Shown here: positions 1 through 9,380 of the stretch, piece by piece
Layout of the letters: the number at the start of each line of letters is the position of its first letter
Position numbering within the stretch: the first letter of the stretch is position 1
Assembly (NCBI GenBank): GCA_900298995.1
Contig: OMIC01000033.1
Span: forward strand, 1 to 44,570
Direction of reading: 5' to 3'
Source of the DNA: Hyphomicrobiaceae bacterium
GTDB taxonomy: Bacteria > Pseudomonadota > Alphaproteobacteria > Rhizobiales > Aestuariivirgaceae
DNA length: 44,570 nt
Position numbers and translations under genes: made by a program
The notes under the pieces: model-generated
Seen by the model: only the letters and a program-made list of their open reading frames with translations
Database searches by the model: none
What the model was told of the DNA's origin: nothing

Positions 1-119
1 CCAGACTCCGCCAGAACCTTCGTGATCGCCGCCGTCAGCGACGTCTTGCCATGATCAACGTGGCCAATCGTGCCAATGTTGCAATGCGGCTTGTCGCGGT
101 TGAATTTCTCTTTGGCCAT
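1..119 (-). CDS. tuf: Elongation factor Tu, N-terminal part (cut by window edge)
   Basis: The complement of the first 119 bases starts with ATG and reads [20 protein letters not shown], followed by the P-loop sequence [14 protein letters not shown]. This is the EF-Tu N terminus with its G1 motif (GHVDHGKT). EF-Tu is the cytosolic GTPase that delivers aminoacyl-tRNA to the ribosome. About 39 residues are inside the window and the rest lies to the left. It is the last gene of a str operon (rpsL-rpsG-fusA-tuf), 25 bases after fusA, the classical arrangement. Identification is secure although only the first tenth of the gene is visible. Confidence 0.97.
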   Translation of the reverse strand, partial: MAKEKFNRDKPHCNIGTIGHVDHGKTSLTAAITKVLAES

Positions 120-144
120 CGGATGTCTCCGTTCTCAGCTGAAC

Positions 145-2217
145 TTAGGCGTATTTCTTTTTGATTTCCTCGGCCACCTGGCCCGGAACCTGGGCATAGT
201 GGTCGAACTGCATCGTGTAGGAAGCACGGCCCTGGCTCATCGAGCGCAGGTTGTTGATGTAGCCGAACATGTTGGCGAGCGGCACCAGAGCATTGATGAT
301 GTTGGCGTTGCCGCGCATCGAGGTGCCGACGATCTGGCCACGACGAGAGTTGAGGTCTCCGATCACGGAACCCACGAACTCTTCAGGCGAGGTCACTTCC
401 ACCTTCATCATCGGCTCGAGCAGGACAGCACCAGCCTGCTCGAAGGCCTCGCGCATCGCGGCGCGGGTCGCGATTTCGAACGCGATCGCCGAGGAGTCGA
501 CCTCGTGATAGGCGCCATCGATCAAGGTCACCTTCATGTCAACCACGGGGAAGCCGATCAGCGGGCCAGACGACAGAACCGAATTGAGGCCCTTTTCGAC
601 ACCGGGGATGTATTCCTTCGGAACCGTGCCGCCGACAATCGCCGACGAGAAGGTATTGCCTGCACCGGTCTCGTTCGGCTCGACCTCAAGGATCACGCGC
701 GCGAACTGACCCGTACCACCGGTCTGCTTCTTGTGGGTGTAGTCCTTGGTCACCTTGCGGGTAACGGCCTCGCGGTAGGCCACCTGCGGCGCGCCGACCT
801 GAACCTCGACCTTGTGGGTGCGCTTCAGGATATCGACCTTGATGTCGAGATGAAGCTCGCCCATGCCCTTAATGATGGTTTCGCCCGACTCCGAGTCGGT
901 GGAGACGCGGAAGGAGGGATCCTCGGCAGCCAGCTTGTAGAGAGCAACGGCCATCTTTTCCTGGTCGCCCTTGGTCTTGGGTTCGACCTTCATTTCGATG
1001 ACCGGATCCGGGAATTCCATCTTCTCGAGGATGACGGGCTTGGCGGGATCGCACAGCGTGTCGCCGGTCCGGGTGTCCTTCAGGCCGACGAGCGCCACGA
1101 TGTCACCGGCATATGCTTCCGAGATTTCCTCACGGTTGTTGGCGTGCATGAGAACCATGCGGCCGACACGCTCGGTCTTCTCGCGCGTCGAATTCAGCAA
1201 GCCAACACCCTTGCTGAGGACGCCGGAATAGATGCGGCAGAAGGTCAGAACGCCGTACTGGTCGTCCATCAGCTTGAAGGCCAGGAGCGACAGCGGCTCG
1301 GAGTCGGACGACTTGCGAACAGTCTCCTCACCGGTCTTCGGGTCGACGCCCTTGATCGGCGGACGGTCCAGCGGCGAGGGCAGATAGTCGACAACGGCGT
1401 CGAGCAGCGGCTGCACGCCCTTGTTCTTGAATGCCGAGCCGCACAGCACGGGGAAGAAGTGACCTTCCACGACCGCCTTGCGGAGCAGCTTCTTGATGGT
1501 CGCGTTGTCGAGTTCCTTGCCATTGAGGTAATCTTCCATGGCCTGGTCGTCGAGTTCGGCACAGGCTTCCACCATCTCGGCGCGGGCCTGCTGGGCGGCT
1601 TCGAGAAGGTCAGCCGGAATCTCTTCGTCGTGGAATTTGGCGCCCAGCGCCTCGTCTTCCCAGACGACGGCCATCATGCGCACCAGATCAATGATGCCCT
1701 TGAAATTGGACTCGGCACCGATCGGCAGCTGGATCGGAACCGGCTTGGCGCCGAGGCGCTCCTTGATATCCTTGATGCACTGCTCGAAGGACGCGCCGGT
1801 CTTGTCCATCTTGTTGCAGAACACGATGCGCGGAACGCCGTACTTGTCGCCCTGACGCCACACGGTCTCGGTCTGGGGCTCGACACCCTGGTTCGAATCC
1901 AGCACGCAGACCGCGCCGTCCAGCACGCGCAGCGACCGCTCGACTTCGATCGTGAAGTCAACGTGGCCGGGCGTGTCGATGATGTTCATCCGCTTGCCGT
2001 TCCAGAACGCGGTCGTGGCAGCCGACGTGATGGTGATGCCGCGCTCCTGCTCCTGCTCCATGAAATCCATGGTCGCGGCGCCGTCATGCACTTCGCCGAT
2101 CTTGTGGCTCTTGCCGGTATAGTAAAGGATGCGCTCGGTGGTCGTCGTCTTACCGGCATCAATGTGGGCCATGATGCCGAAGTTACGATAGTCCTCGAGT
2201 TGGTGGGCGCGGGGCAT
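145..2217 (-). CDS. fusA: Elongation factor G
   Basis: This 690-residue protein has the normal EF-G length. It is the GTPase that drives ribosomal translocation and, with RRF, ribosome recycling. The start [24 protein letters not shown] carries the G1 motif AHIDAGKT near residues 17-24, followed by DTPGHVDF (G3) and NKMD (G4). The C-terminal domains contain the typical GRGQIVG-like and [10 protein letters not shown] segments and end in EEIKKKYA. It lies between rpsG (21 bases upstream) and tuf, so it is expressed as part of the str operon. Nothing in the sequence suggests the spdFusA/recycling-only paralogue. Confidence 0.99.
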   Translation of the reverse strand: MPRAHQLEDYRNFGIMAHIDAGKTTTTERILYYTGKSHKIGEVHDGAATMDFMEQEQERGITITSAATTAFWNGKRMNIIDTPGHVDFTIEVERSLRVLDGAVCVLDSNQGVEPQTETVWRQGDKYGVPRIVFCNKMDKTGASFEQCIKDIKERLGAKPVPIQLPIGAESNFKGIIDLVRMMAVVWEDEALGAKFHDEEIPADLLEAAQQARAEMVEACAELDDQAMEDYLNGKELDNATIKKLLRKAVVEGHFFPVLCGSAFKNKGVQPLLDAVVDYLPSPLDRPPIKGVDPKTGEETVRKSSDSEPLSLLAFKLMDDQYGVLTFCRIYSGVLSKGVGLLNSTREKTERVGRMVLMHANNREEISEAYAGDIVALVGLKDTRTGDTLCDPAKPVILEKMEFPDPVIEMKVEPKTKGDQEKMAVALYKLAAEDPSFRVSTDSESGETIIKGMGELHLDIKVDILKRTHKVEVQVGAPQVAYREAVTRKVTKDYTHKKQTGGTGQFARVILEVEPNETGAGNTFSSAIVGGTVPKEYIPGVEKGLNSVLSSGPLIGFPVVDMKVTLIDGAYHEVDSSAIAFEIATRAAMREAFEQAGAVLLEPMMKVEVTSPEEFVGSVIGDLNSRRGQIVGTSMRGNANIINALVPLANMFGYINNLRSMSQGRASYTMQFDHYAQVPGQVAEEIKKKYA

Positions 2218-2238
2218 TTTCGTGGTGTCCTGTATCTC

Positions 2239-2712
<474 letters not shown>

Positions 2713-2728
2713 TCAATTCTCCCGGATC

Positions 2729-3100
2729 TTACTTCGGACGCTTGGCGCCGTATTTGGAACGGCGCTGGCGGCGCTTGACGATGCCCTGCGTGTCCAGCAC
2801 GCCGCGGATGATGTGGTAGCGAACGCCCGGCAGGTCCTTGACGCGGCCGCCGCGGATCATGACCACCGAGTGTTCTTGAAGGTTATGGCCCTCGCCGGGG
2901 ATGTAGCTCACCACTTCGAAGCCATTTGTCAGGCGAACCTTGGCCACCTTGCGGAGAGCCGAGTTCGGCTTCTTCGGCGTGGTGGTGTAGACGCGCGTGC
3001 ACACGCCGCGCTTCTGCGGGCAGGCCTGCATCGCCGGGACCTTGTTGCGATAGGTCGGCGCCTGGCGCGGCTTGCGAATGAGCTGGTTGATCGTCGGCAT
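2729..3100 (-). CDS. rpsL: 30S ribosomal protein S12
   Basis: A 123-residue S12 beginning [16 protein letters not shown] much longer open frame continues upstream to 3295, but the conserved S12 start is at 3100. S12 lies in the decoding centre. The two segments that change in streptomycin-resistant strains read [13 protein letters not shown] and [13 protein letters not shown], so both lysines are the wild-type residues and no resistance change is visible. It is the first gene of the str operon; its promoter should lie in the 390 bases between it and the divergent TauE gene. Confidence 0.98.
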   Translation of the reverse strand: MPTINQLIRKPRQAPTYRNKVPAMQACPQKRGVCTRVYTTTPKKPNSALRKVAKVRLTNGFEVVSYIPGEGHNLQEHSVVMIRGGRVKDLPGVRYHIIRGVLDTQGIVKRRQRRSKYGAKRPK

Positions 3101-3491
3101 TGTGGCCTTGTCTCTACCTTCGAACCCGATTGCACATAACAAAAACACCGACGCAATCCGGGCTCTTGGATCGCGCAGTGCTCCAAAACCAGAGGACCCA
3201 CGGGGCCAATCGGGCCTCAGGGTCGTGACCTTGAATGTTCCGTCTTCGCCGTCCCCGGAAGCGTTTCGATGCGCGAAGCACCGACTGCCTGCCATTGGAA
3301 AGCGTGCGCCTTCTAGCCCCCGGGAGCGCGCGCGTCAACAGCAAAATCGCTGAAATCCGGGCAATTTCACGGCCTCAGACCGGGGTCCCGAAACTTGGGC
3401 CTTGGCCTGCCGTCTGACCAGCCCTTTTCGGGTGTCTGGCGCTAGGCATCAAGTGCAAATCGCTGTTATCTCGGACAAAAGGAACACCGCC
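3101..3491. other. Divergent intergenic region between rpsL and a TauE-like gene
   Basis: This 391-base stretch must hold the promoter of the str operon (leftward) and that of the TauE-like gene (rightward). I looked for well-spaced -35/-10 pairs on both strands and found none I would defend. Several short open frames cross the region, but none has a recognisable product or a convincing ribosome binding site. Confidence 0.5.
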
Positions 3492-4232
3492 ATGCCCGGC
3501 CTCCTGACCATCATCCTGGCGTCGGGCCTGATTTTTCTGGCTGCGATCGTTCGCGGCTACTCCGGCTTCGGCTTCTCGCTCCTGTCGATCACCGCCCTGT
3601 CGCTGATCCTGACGCCTGCACAGGTGATTCCCGTCATCTTTCTTCTTGAGGTTGCAGCAAGCCTCCATCTGCTACCGTCAATATGGCGGGACGTGCACTT
3701 GCGCTCCCTCGGGTTCCTCATGCTCGGGGGCCTGATCGGCACACCGGTCGGCGTCCATGCCCTTGCCAATGTACCGCAGGCCCCGATGACGCTGGCGCTC
3801 GCGGGCTTCGTTCTTGCCGCAACGGCTTTGCTGTGGCGGGGCTTCGTCCTGCAGTCCATGCCCTCCGCTCCCGCCACCCTGGCGGTCGGGACGGCCACCG
3901 GCCTGGCCAACGGCGCCTTCGGCATGGGCGGCCCGCCGGTTGTCCTTTTCTACTTTGCAAGCCCCGCCGGCCATGCAGCGGGCCGGGCCTCGCTCATCGC
4001 CTATTTCCTGTTCACCGATGTTATCGGCCTCGGGTTCCTCGCCCGCGAGGGCCTTGTCACGCGGGACTCCGGAATGCTGGCGCTGGCTTTCCTGCCCGCT
4101 CTTGTCGCGGGCATCTGGCTTGGCGCCCGGAGCTTCAGGACAGCCGACCCGGTGCGCTTTCGCAAGATCGTGCTAGCCGTCCTGGCCTGCCTTGCGGTGA
4201 TCACGGCAGGGAAGGCACTGCTCGAACTCTGA
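3492..4232 (+). CDS. TauE/SafE-family membrane transporter
   Basis: A hydrophobic protein of about 246 residues with roughly eight predicted membrane segments. It begins MPGLLTIILASGLIFLAAIV followed by RGYSGFGFSLL. The pattern of two hydrophobic repeats, with the second opening GLANGAFGMGGPPVVLFYF, is that of the TauE/SafE (sulfite exporter, DUF81) family. That family includes proposed exporters of sulfite, sulfoacetate and other organic anions. I chose the ATG at 3492 because the frame upstream of it is not hydrophobic and lacks family character. It is convergent with parE, with only seven bases between the stop codons. A second TauE-like gene sits at 35760-36503. The substrate cannot be inferred from context. 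Confidence 0.85.
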   Translation: MPGLLTIILASGLIFLAAIVRGYSGFGFSLLSITALSLILTPAQVIPVIFLLEVAASLHLLPSIWRDVHLRSLGFLMLGGLIGTPVGVHALANVPQAPMTLALAGFVLAATALLWRGFVLQSMPSAPATLAVGTATGLANGAFGMGGPPVVLFYFASPAGHAAGRASLIAYFLFTDVIGLGFLAREGLVTRDSGMLALAFLPALVAGIWLGARSFRTADPVRFRKIVLAVLACLAVITAGKALLEL

Positions 4233-4239
4233 GTCTGCT

Positions 4240-6282
4240 CTAGATATCCAGCCCCTCCTCGCTCACGAACTGGGCGCGTTCGGAGATGAAGGCGAAGCGG
4301 TCTTCGGGCTTGTTGCCCATCAGTTGCTCGACGGTCCGGGCGGTCGCGGCGCGGGCCGCATCCTCCAGTCCGATGCGCAGCAGGTGGCGCTTCCCCGGAT
4401 CCATCGTCGTCTCTTTAAGCTGACTAGGAAGCATCTCTCCCAAGCCTTTGAAACGGCTTACATCCACCTTACCGCGCCCAGACATCTCGGTACGCAGCAA
4501 TTCCTCGCGGTGACGGTCGTCTCGGGCATAGGCCACCTTCGGACCCTGAGCGAGCTTGTAGAGCGGCGGCACCGCCAGATAGAGGTGGCCGTCATCGATG
4601 AGCCGCGGCATCTCGCGATAGAAGAAGGTCATCAGAAGCGAGGCGATGTGGGCGCCATCGACGTCGGCGTCGGTCATGATGATGATCTTGTCGTAGCGCA
4701 GATCCTCGGCGCGGTAGGATGAACCCGTGCCGCAGCCAAGCGCCTGCATGAGATCGGCCAGCTGCTGGTTCTGGGCGAGCTTGTCACGGGTGGCGGAGGC
4801 GACATTGAGGATCTTGCCGCGCAGCGGAAGCACGGCCTGGGTCTCGCGATTGCGCGCCTGCTTGGCGGAGCCGCCGGCCGAGTCACCTTCCACGATGAAC
4901 AGTTCCGAGCCCTCCTTCTGCGAGGCCGAGCAGTCGGCGAGCTTCCCCGGAAGCCTCAGCTTGCGCACCGCCGTCTTGCGCGAGACGTCCTTCTCCTGGC
5001 GCTTGCGGATGCGCTCCTCGGCACGGTCGATGATGAAACCCAGCAGACGGTCGGCCTGTGCGGGATGCCCGGTCAGCCAATGGTCGAAATGGTCGCGCAC
5101 GGCGTTCTCGACGATGCGCTGCGCCTCGACGGTTGCAAGCTTGTCCTTGGTCTGGCCCTGAAACTCCGGCTCGCGGATGAAAACCGAAAGCAACGCCCCT
5201 GATGCCACCATCACGTCATCGGCGGTGATGACGGCGGCGCGCTTGTTCTGGGTCAGATCGGCATAGTTGCGGATGGAACGGGTGAGAGCGGTCCGCAGCC
5301 CCTGCTCATGCGTGCCGCCCTCGGGCGTCGGAATGGTGTTGCAGTAGGAGGAAGAGAACCCGTCATCACCGCCGAACCAGGCGACCGCCCATTCGACCGT
5401 GCCGTGGCCGCCCTCCTTCTCAACGCGCCCGGCAAAGATATCGTCAACCACCCGCGTCCTGCCTTCCAGCCGCTCGGCCAGAAAATCCTTGAGGCCGCCG
5501 GGGAAGTGAAGCACCGCCCTTTCCGGCGTCTCCTTGTCCCGGATGAGAGAAGGGTCACAGGACCAGCGGATCTCGACCCCGCCGAACAGATAGGATTTGG
5601 AGCGCGCCATCTTGTAAAGGCGCGCGGCGGAGAAATCGGTGTTGCCCTTGCCGAAGATCTGCTCGTCGGGATGGAATGCGACCTTCGTGCCGCGCCGGCC
5701 CGAGACCTTGCCAAGATTTTCGATCTTGCCCGTGGGTTTGCCGCGCCGGAATTCCTGCCGATAGAGTTGCTGGCCGCGCGCGACTTCGACGACGACATGA
5801 TCGGAGAGCGCATTCACCACCGACACGCCGACGCCATGGAGTCCGCCCGATGTCTCATAGGCGCCGGAGTCGAACTTCCCGCCGGCATGCAGCGTGGTCA
5901 TGATGACTTCGAGCGCGGACATGTCCCGGAACTTCGGATGCGGGTCGACCGGAATGCCGCGGCCGTTGTCGGTAACAGCAAGGTAGCCATCCGCCGTATA
6001 AGACACTTCGATCCACGTGGCATGACCCGCCACCGCCTCGTCCATGGCATTGTCCAGAACCTCGGCGAAGAGGTGGTGCAGCGCCTTCTCGTCCGTGCCC
6101 CCGATGTACATGCCGGGCCGGCGGCGGACGGGCTCAAGCCCCTCCAGCACCTCGATGTCGGCCGCGGTATAGCTGTCCTCACCGCGCGACCTAGCAGGTC
6201 CCTTTGCCGACCTCACCTTCGCCGCGGCGGGGAGGTCGTCAAACAGGCTGGCGGATTTCGAGGGCTGGGCGGGCTTTGCCAT
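4240..6282 (-). CDS. parE: DNA topoisomerase IV subunit B
   Basis: A type IIA topoisomerase ATPase subunit of 680 residues from the ATG at 6282 (MAKPAQPSKSASLF). A longer frame upstream is not conserved in character. In order it has a GHKL ATPase domain (EVLDNAMDEA near residues 74-83, then GGLHGVGVSVVNAL), a transducer domain, and a TOPRIM domain with FIVEGDSAGGSAKQ and MTDADVDGAHI. ParE works with ParC to decatenate daughter chromosomes. The length (GyrB is usually near 800) and the alphaproteobacterial N-terminal style (VRRRPGMYIGGTDEKALHHL) favour ParE over GyrB. parC is not in the window. Confidence 0.93.
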   Translation of the reverse strand: MAKPAQPSKSASLFDDLPAAAKVRSAKGPARSRGEDSYTAADIEVLEGLEPVRRRPGMYIGGTDEKALHHLFAEVLDNAMDEAVAGHATWIEVSYTADGYLAVTDNGRGIPVDPHPKFRDMSALEVIMTTLHAGGKFDSGAYETSGGLHGVGVSVVNALSDHVVVEVARGQQLYRQEFRRGKPTGKIENLGKVSGRRGTKVAFHPDEQIFGKGNTDFSAARLYKMARSKSYLFGGVEIRWSCDPSLIRDKETPERAVLHFPGGLKDFLAERLEGRTRVVDDIFAGRVEKEGGHGTVEWAVAWFGGDDGFSSSYCNTIPTPEGGTHEQGLRTALTRSIRNYADLTQNKRAAVITADDVMVASGALLSVFIREPEFQGQTKDKLATVEAQRIVENAVRDHFDHWLTGHPAQADRLLGFIIDRAEERIRKRQEKDVSRKTAVRKLRLPGKLADCSASQKEGSELFIVEGDSAGGSAKQARNRETQAVLPLRGKILNVASATRDKLAQNQQLADLMQALGCGTGSSYRAEDLRYDKIIIMTDADVDGAHIASLLMTFFYREMPRLIDDGHLYLAVPPLYKLAQGPKVAYARDDRHREELLRTEMSGRGKVDVSRFKGLGEMLPSQLKETTMDPGKRHLLRIGLEDAARAATARTVEQLMGNKPEDRFAFISERAQFVSEEGLDI

Positions 6283-6380
6283 TCGCGGTTCCGAATCGTT
6301 GCAAAGCCTGAGTATCCGCCCAGGGGGTCTACTGGCAACTCTTGACTTGCCGCCCCCTCGGAGCGCCAATCACCTTCACC

Positions 6381-6902
6381 ATGCCCGCACCGGTCATCAT
6401 CGAGAACCGCCCCCTGCTGCCCCGGCTTCTGCTGCTGTTCTGGATCGCGTCGGCGGCCATGGGACTGCTGTTCGCCGTGGCGGGACTGAGACTGCTGGGG
6501 CCGGGCGAGAAGGGAGGCGCCATCGCGCTGCTTCTGCTTGGTATGACGCTCACGGCAAGCGGCATCATAATGGGTGGGCTGTGCTGGCGTATCAGCCGCA
6601 TCCGCGGACCTGCCGTGGAACTGACGTCGGAGGGTCTGCTGGACCATCGCCTGTCGCCCAGCCGGATCGCCTGGCAGGCCATCCAATGGAAAATTGTGTT
6701 CAACGGCCGCACCCACAACGTCCAGTTCGACGTCACCCCGTCAGCACGTCGGGATCTCGGGATCTACTGGCCGCAGCGGGTGCTCAGCCTGTTCAGCCGA
6801 TTGCTGGGGCGACCCGCCTTCACGGTTGTCGCACTGGGTACCGGACACTCGACCCACCAGCTGGCAGCGCTGATGGAGGGGTTCAAGCCGCCCGCGCCGT
6901 GA
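6381..6902 (+). CDS. Small membrane protein, possibly STM3941-like
   Basis: A 173-residue protein from the ATG at 6381 with two N-terminal membrane helices (about residues 12-37 and 46-68). A soluble C-terminal domain follows, with the sequence ELTSEGLLDHRLSPSRIAWQAIQW. The layout of two helices followed by a small beta-rich domain with a conserved Ile-x-Trp segment resembles the STM3941 family of uncharacterised membrane proteins; this is from memory only. It is divergent from parE, with about 100 bases between the starts. No function can be assigned. Confidence 0.6.
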   Translation: MPAPVIIENRPLLPRLLLLFWIASAAMGLLFAVAGLRLLGPGEKGGAIALLLLGMTLTASGIIMGGLCWRISRIRGPAVELTSEGLLDHRLSPSRIAWQAIQWKIVFNGRTHNVQFDVTPSARRDLGIYWPQRVLSLFSRLLGRPAFTVVALGTGHSTHQLAALMEGFKPPAP

Positions 6903-7054
6903 CGGTCCAGACCGCAACTGTCATGCTTGCTTGACATCGGCCCCAAAGCATCGTTTCCTCCCACTTAACAATATTGCTTCGCAGCAAACGATTCACCAAG
7001 GGGGATTGGCCCAGCCTGCTGCGAGGACAAAGGCTGGCCAATGGGAGAAAACGC

Positions 7055-7339
7055 ATGTCTGACCTCAATCAACGCATTGAGGCCATGTACCAGGGCGATC
7101 GCCGGGGTGCATGGCTGTTCGTGATAGCCTTGTGGGTTGTCATCCTCTTCGTCCTTTTCATGTCCTGGCCTCACATCCCTGATCAGGGTGTGCGCATCGT
7201 CGTGCTGATCGCGGCCGCCGCCGTGCTCATCTTCAACACAGCTTCGGTCGGCGCCATGCTGCGCCACTATGCCGAGGACAAGGAATTCATCTACGGGCTT
7301 GACATCAAGCACCTCGACGAAATGCGGAAGGGACATTAA
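7055..7339 (+). CDS. Small two-helix membrane protein, first gene of a permease module
   Basis: A 94-residue protein starting at the ATG at 7055 (MSDLNQRIEAMYQGDRRGAW), preceded by a good Shine-Dalgarno run GGGAGAAA. Two hydrophobic helices lie near residues 20-40 and 50-75, and the tail is charged (EDKEFIYGLDIKHLDEMRKGH). The next gene starts two bases after its stop. Three small membrane genes and a permease follow with the same tight spacing, so all four are very likely one transcript. I do not recognise a family. The gene order suggests an accessory subunit of the transporter, but that is inference. Confidence 0.75.
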   Translation: MSDLNQRIEAMYQGDRRGAWLFVIALWVVILFVLFMSWPHIPDQGVRIVVLIAAAAVLIFNTASVGAMLRHYAEDKEFIYGLDIKHLDEMRKGH

Positions 7340-7341
7340 TC

Positions 7342-7728
7342 ATGGCGCGCTACCAACCTCCGCAACAGAGCAAGTTCATGCAGTGGGTGGACATCATCTT
7401 CGTGGTGGCCGCCATTTTCCTTGCCCTCTGGCTGCCTCTCCAGGCCGGATGGGCCGGCGTCTCGCGGGCAATCGTCCCGATCGAGAACCCCACCTGGGAA
7501 GCCCTCGGGCAGACACCTGCCCAGGTAGAGCAGTGGGTGAAGCTCGGCTTCGCCGATGCCGCCGCCGCCCATGACATCATCCAGAACAAGTTCGATTACA
7601 CCATCGACTGGGTTCAGCTGATCATCATGACGGTCGTCATTGCCGGTTACTTCATCTTTCTCTTCCGCGCCTCCGACAAGGAGTACCGCGAGGTGATCGA
7701 TGAGAAGTTCAACGGCAACGGCAAGTAG
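7342..7728 (+). CDS. Small two-helix membrane protein, second gene of a permease module
   Basis: A 128-residue protein beginning MARYQPPQQSKFMQWVDIIF. One hydrophobic helix lies near residues 13-36 and a second near 91-113 (VQLIIMTVVIAGYFIFLFRA). Between them is a mostly polar loop of about 55 residues with the segment TWEALGQTPAQVEQWVKLGF. It starts two bases after the preceding gene and is followed after 11 bases by a 53-residue membrane protein. No known family is recognised. Its position between two other small membrane genes and a transporter suggests a role in the same complex. Confidence 0.75.
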   Translation: MARYQPPQQSKFMQWVDIIFVVAAIFLALWLPLQAGWAGVSRAIVPIENPTWEALGQTPAQVEQWVKLGFADAAAAHDIIQNKFDYTIDWVQLIIMTVVIAGYFIFLFRASDKEYREVIDEKFNGNGK

Positions 7729-7739
7729 GGAGACCCGCC

Positions 7740-7901
7740 ATGTGGATCATGATTGCCAACATCGGCTGGATCGTCTCCGCCGCGCTCATCCTTTGGATGC
7801 TCTATGACTGGTTCCGTACCGACACAACCTATTCCGAGGAGACCCTGACCTCGTCCCGCGAGGGCGAGATCGAGGCCGTCCAGGAACAACATCGGGTTTG
7901 A
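7740..7901 (+). CDS. 53-residue single-helix membrane protein, third gene of a permease module
   Basis: A very short gene read directly from the sequence: ATG at 7740, TGA at 7899-7901. It encodes 53 residues, starting MWIMIANIGWIVSAALIL. A single membrane helix (about residues 3-22) is followed by an acidic, soluble tail (TTYSEETLTSSREGEIEAV). A Shine-Dalgarno GGGAGA lies just before the start, directly after the stop of the previous gene. Its stop codon is followed at once by AGGAGGAAAA, the ribosome binding site of the permease. The tight packing and good start signals argue for a real gene although it is below usual annotation cut-offs. It resembles small transporter subunits in shape only. 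Confidence 0.75.
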   Translation: MWIMIANIGWIVSAALILWMLYDWFRTDTTYSEETLTSSREGEIEAVQEQHRV

Positions 7902-7912
7902 GGAGGAAAAAC

Positions 7913-9316
7913 ATGTCAAGCAAGTCCGCAGCGGCCGGCACGCCGGTCCAGAAAGTCTCCCTGCTTCGCATCCTGGGACCGGCCCATGTCTGGGCTCTCG
8001 GTGTGGGCATCGTTCTCGTCGGCGAATACACCGGCTGGAACTTCGCCGCCGACAAGGGCGGCACGCTCGCCGCACTGATCATCTGCTGGGTGATCGGCCT
8101 CCTCTATACCTCGGTCGCCATGATCGACTCCGAGGTGACGTCCACGGTAGCCGCCGCTGGCGGCCAGTATGCCCAGGCGAAGCACATTGTCGGGCCGCTC
8201 ATGGCCTTCAACGTGGCGCTCTATCTCGTGTTCGCCTACACCATGCTGGAAGTGTCCAACGCCATCCTGATCGGCGACACCATCAAGGCCTATGCCGGCG
8301 ATGGCTTCAGCGACTGGCACTACAAGGGCATCATCGCCACGGTCATCGTGGTGCTTGCCGCGCTCAACTACCGCGGCGTGCTGATGACCCTGAACGTCAA
8401 CTTCGTCATCACCGCGATCGCCTATGTGGCGATCATCGTCCTGTTCTTCTCGGTGCAGCCCTGGAGCCAGGGCACCATCCTGAAGCTCAACGAAATGGTG
8501 ACGCCGGAGAACGCTCTGCCCTACGGCTGGATCGGCGTGATAGCCGCTTTCCACTGGGGCATCTGGTACTACCTCGGCATCGAGGGAACAACGCAGGCGG
8601 CCGAGGAAGTTCGTTCACCGGCCCGCTCGCTCCCCTATGGCACCATGGCCGGAATGATCACGCTGCTCATCGGCGCGTCGCTCACCTGGTATGTCTGCGC
8701 CTCGCTGATGCCCTGGCAGTATCTGGGCTTCACCTACTATCCGCTGCTGGATGCCGGCAAGCTGACGGGCAGCGCCATGCTCGAGAACCTGATGTTCATC
8801 GCGACCATCCTTGCGGCCCTGGCCTCGGCCAATGGCTGCATCAACGATGCCGCGCGGGCCTGGTTCTCACTCGGGCGCGACCGCTACCTGCCGACCTGGT
8901 TCGCAGCTGTACATCCGAAGTTCCGCACGCCCTACCGCTCGATCGTGTTTCTTGTTCCCATCGCCCTGGCATTCGCCTTCATCGCGAACCTCGGGCAGGC
9001 GATCACCTTCTCGATCCTGTCGGGCGTGCTGCACTACACCTTCATGAGCGTGAACATCATCATGTTCCGGAACAAGTGGCCGCTGGGCACGATCCGGCGC
9101 GGATATACTCATCCGTTCCATCCGCTTCCCGCCATCGTGCTGCTGGCGCTCTGTGTGGTGACCTACTTCGCCATCTTCCTCGGCTATGGCGCACAGCTCA
9201 CGGCCATGGTGGTGTTCTATGTCATCATGTCGCTGTGGTTCCACTTCTACCGCTACCGCTATGTGAAGCGTGGCGACCAGTTCACCATGCCCTGGCCGAA
9301 GCCCCAGGGTTACTGA
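7913..9316 (+). CDS. APC-superfamily permease, ethanolamine-permease-like
   Basis: A 467-residue polytopic membrane protein with about 12 hydrophobic segments. Near the N terminus it reads GPAHVWALGVGIVLVGEYTG followed by WNFAADKGG. That resembles the GVGYVISGxYFGWN signature of ethanolamine/amino-acid permeases (APC superfamily, EAT-type). Segment IEGTTQAAEEVRSPARSLPYG fits the conserved cytoplasmic loop of the family. The chosen ATG at 7913 follows an ideal ribosome binding site (AGGAGGAAAA); an upstream in-frame start at 7898 is less likely. It is the fourth gene of a run with three small membrane proteins and is followed by a strong hairpin. No ethanolamine lyase genes are present, so the substrate is uncertain. 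It is an amine or amino acid by family. Confidence 0.85.
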   Translation: MSSKSAAAGTPVQKVSLLRILGPAHVWALGVGIVLVGEYTGWNFAADKGGTLAALIICWVIGLLYTSVAMIDSEVTSTVAAAGGQYAQAKHIVGPLMAFNVALYLVFAYTMLEVSNAILIGDTIKAYAGDGFSDWHYKGIIATVIVVLAALNYRGVLMTLNVNFVITAIAYVAIIVLFFSVQPWSQGTILKLNEMVTPENALPYGWIGVIAAFHWGIWYYLGIEGTTQAAEEVRSPARSLPYGTMAGMITLLIGASLTWYVCASLMPWQYLGFTYYPLLDAGKLTGSAMLENLMFIATILAALASANGCINDAARAWFSLGRDRYLPTWFAAVHPKFRTPYRSIVFLVPIALAFAFIANLGQAITFSILSGVLHYTFMSVNIIMFRNKWPLGTIRRGYTHPFHPLPAIVLLALCVVTYFAIFLGYGAQLTAMVVFYVIMSLWFHFYRYRYVKRGDQFTMPWPKPQGY

Positions 9317-9334
9317 ACACCACACCTCAACGCG

Positions 9335-9358
9335 CGGCCCGCCTCCCGAGGCGGGCCG
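9335..9358 (+). terminator. Hairpin terminator after the permease gene
   Basis: A perfect 10-base-pair stem (CGGCCCGCCT at 9335-9344 with AGGCGGGCCG at 9349-9358) and a four-base loop lie 18 bases after the permease stop. It is followed by TGTCCTTT, a weak U-rich tract. This ends the four-gene permease module. Confidence 0.75.
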
Positions 9359-9380
9359 TGTCCTTTGCGGGCTGAAATCC

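Noticed and set aside
6931-6976. Promoter of the permease module from TTGACA at 6931
   Set aside because: No acceptable -10 hexamer at 16-18 bases distance.
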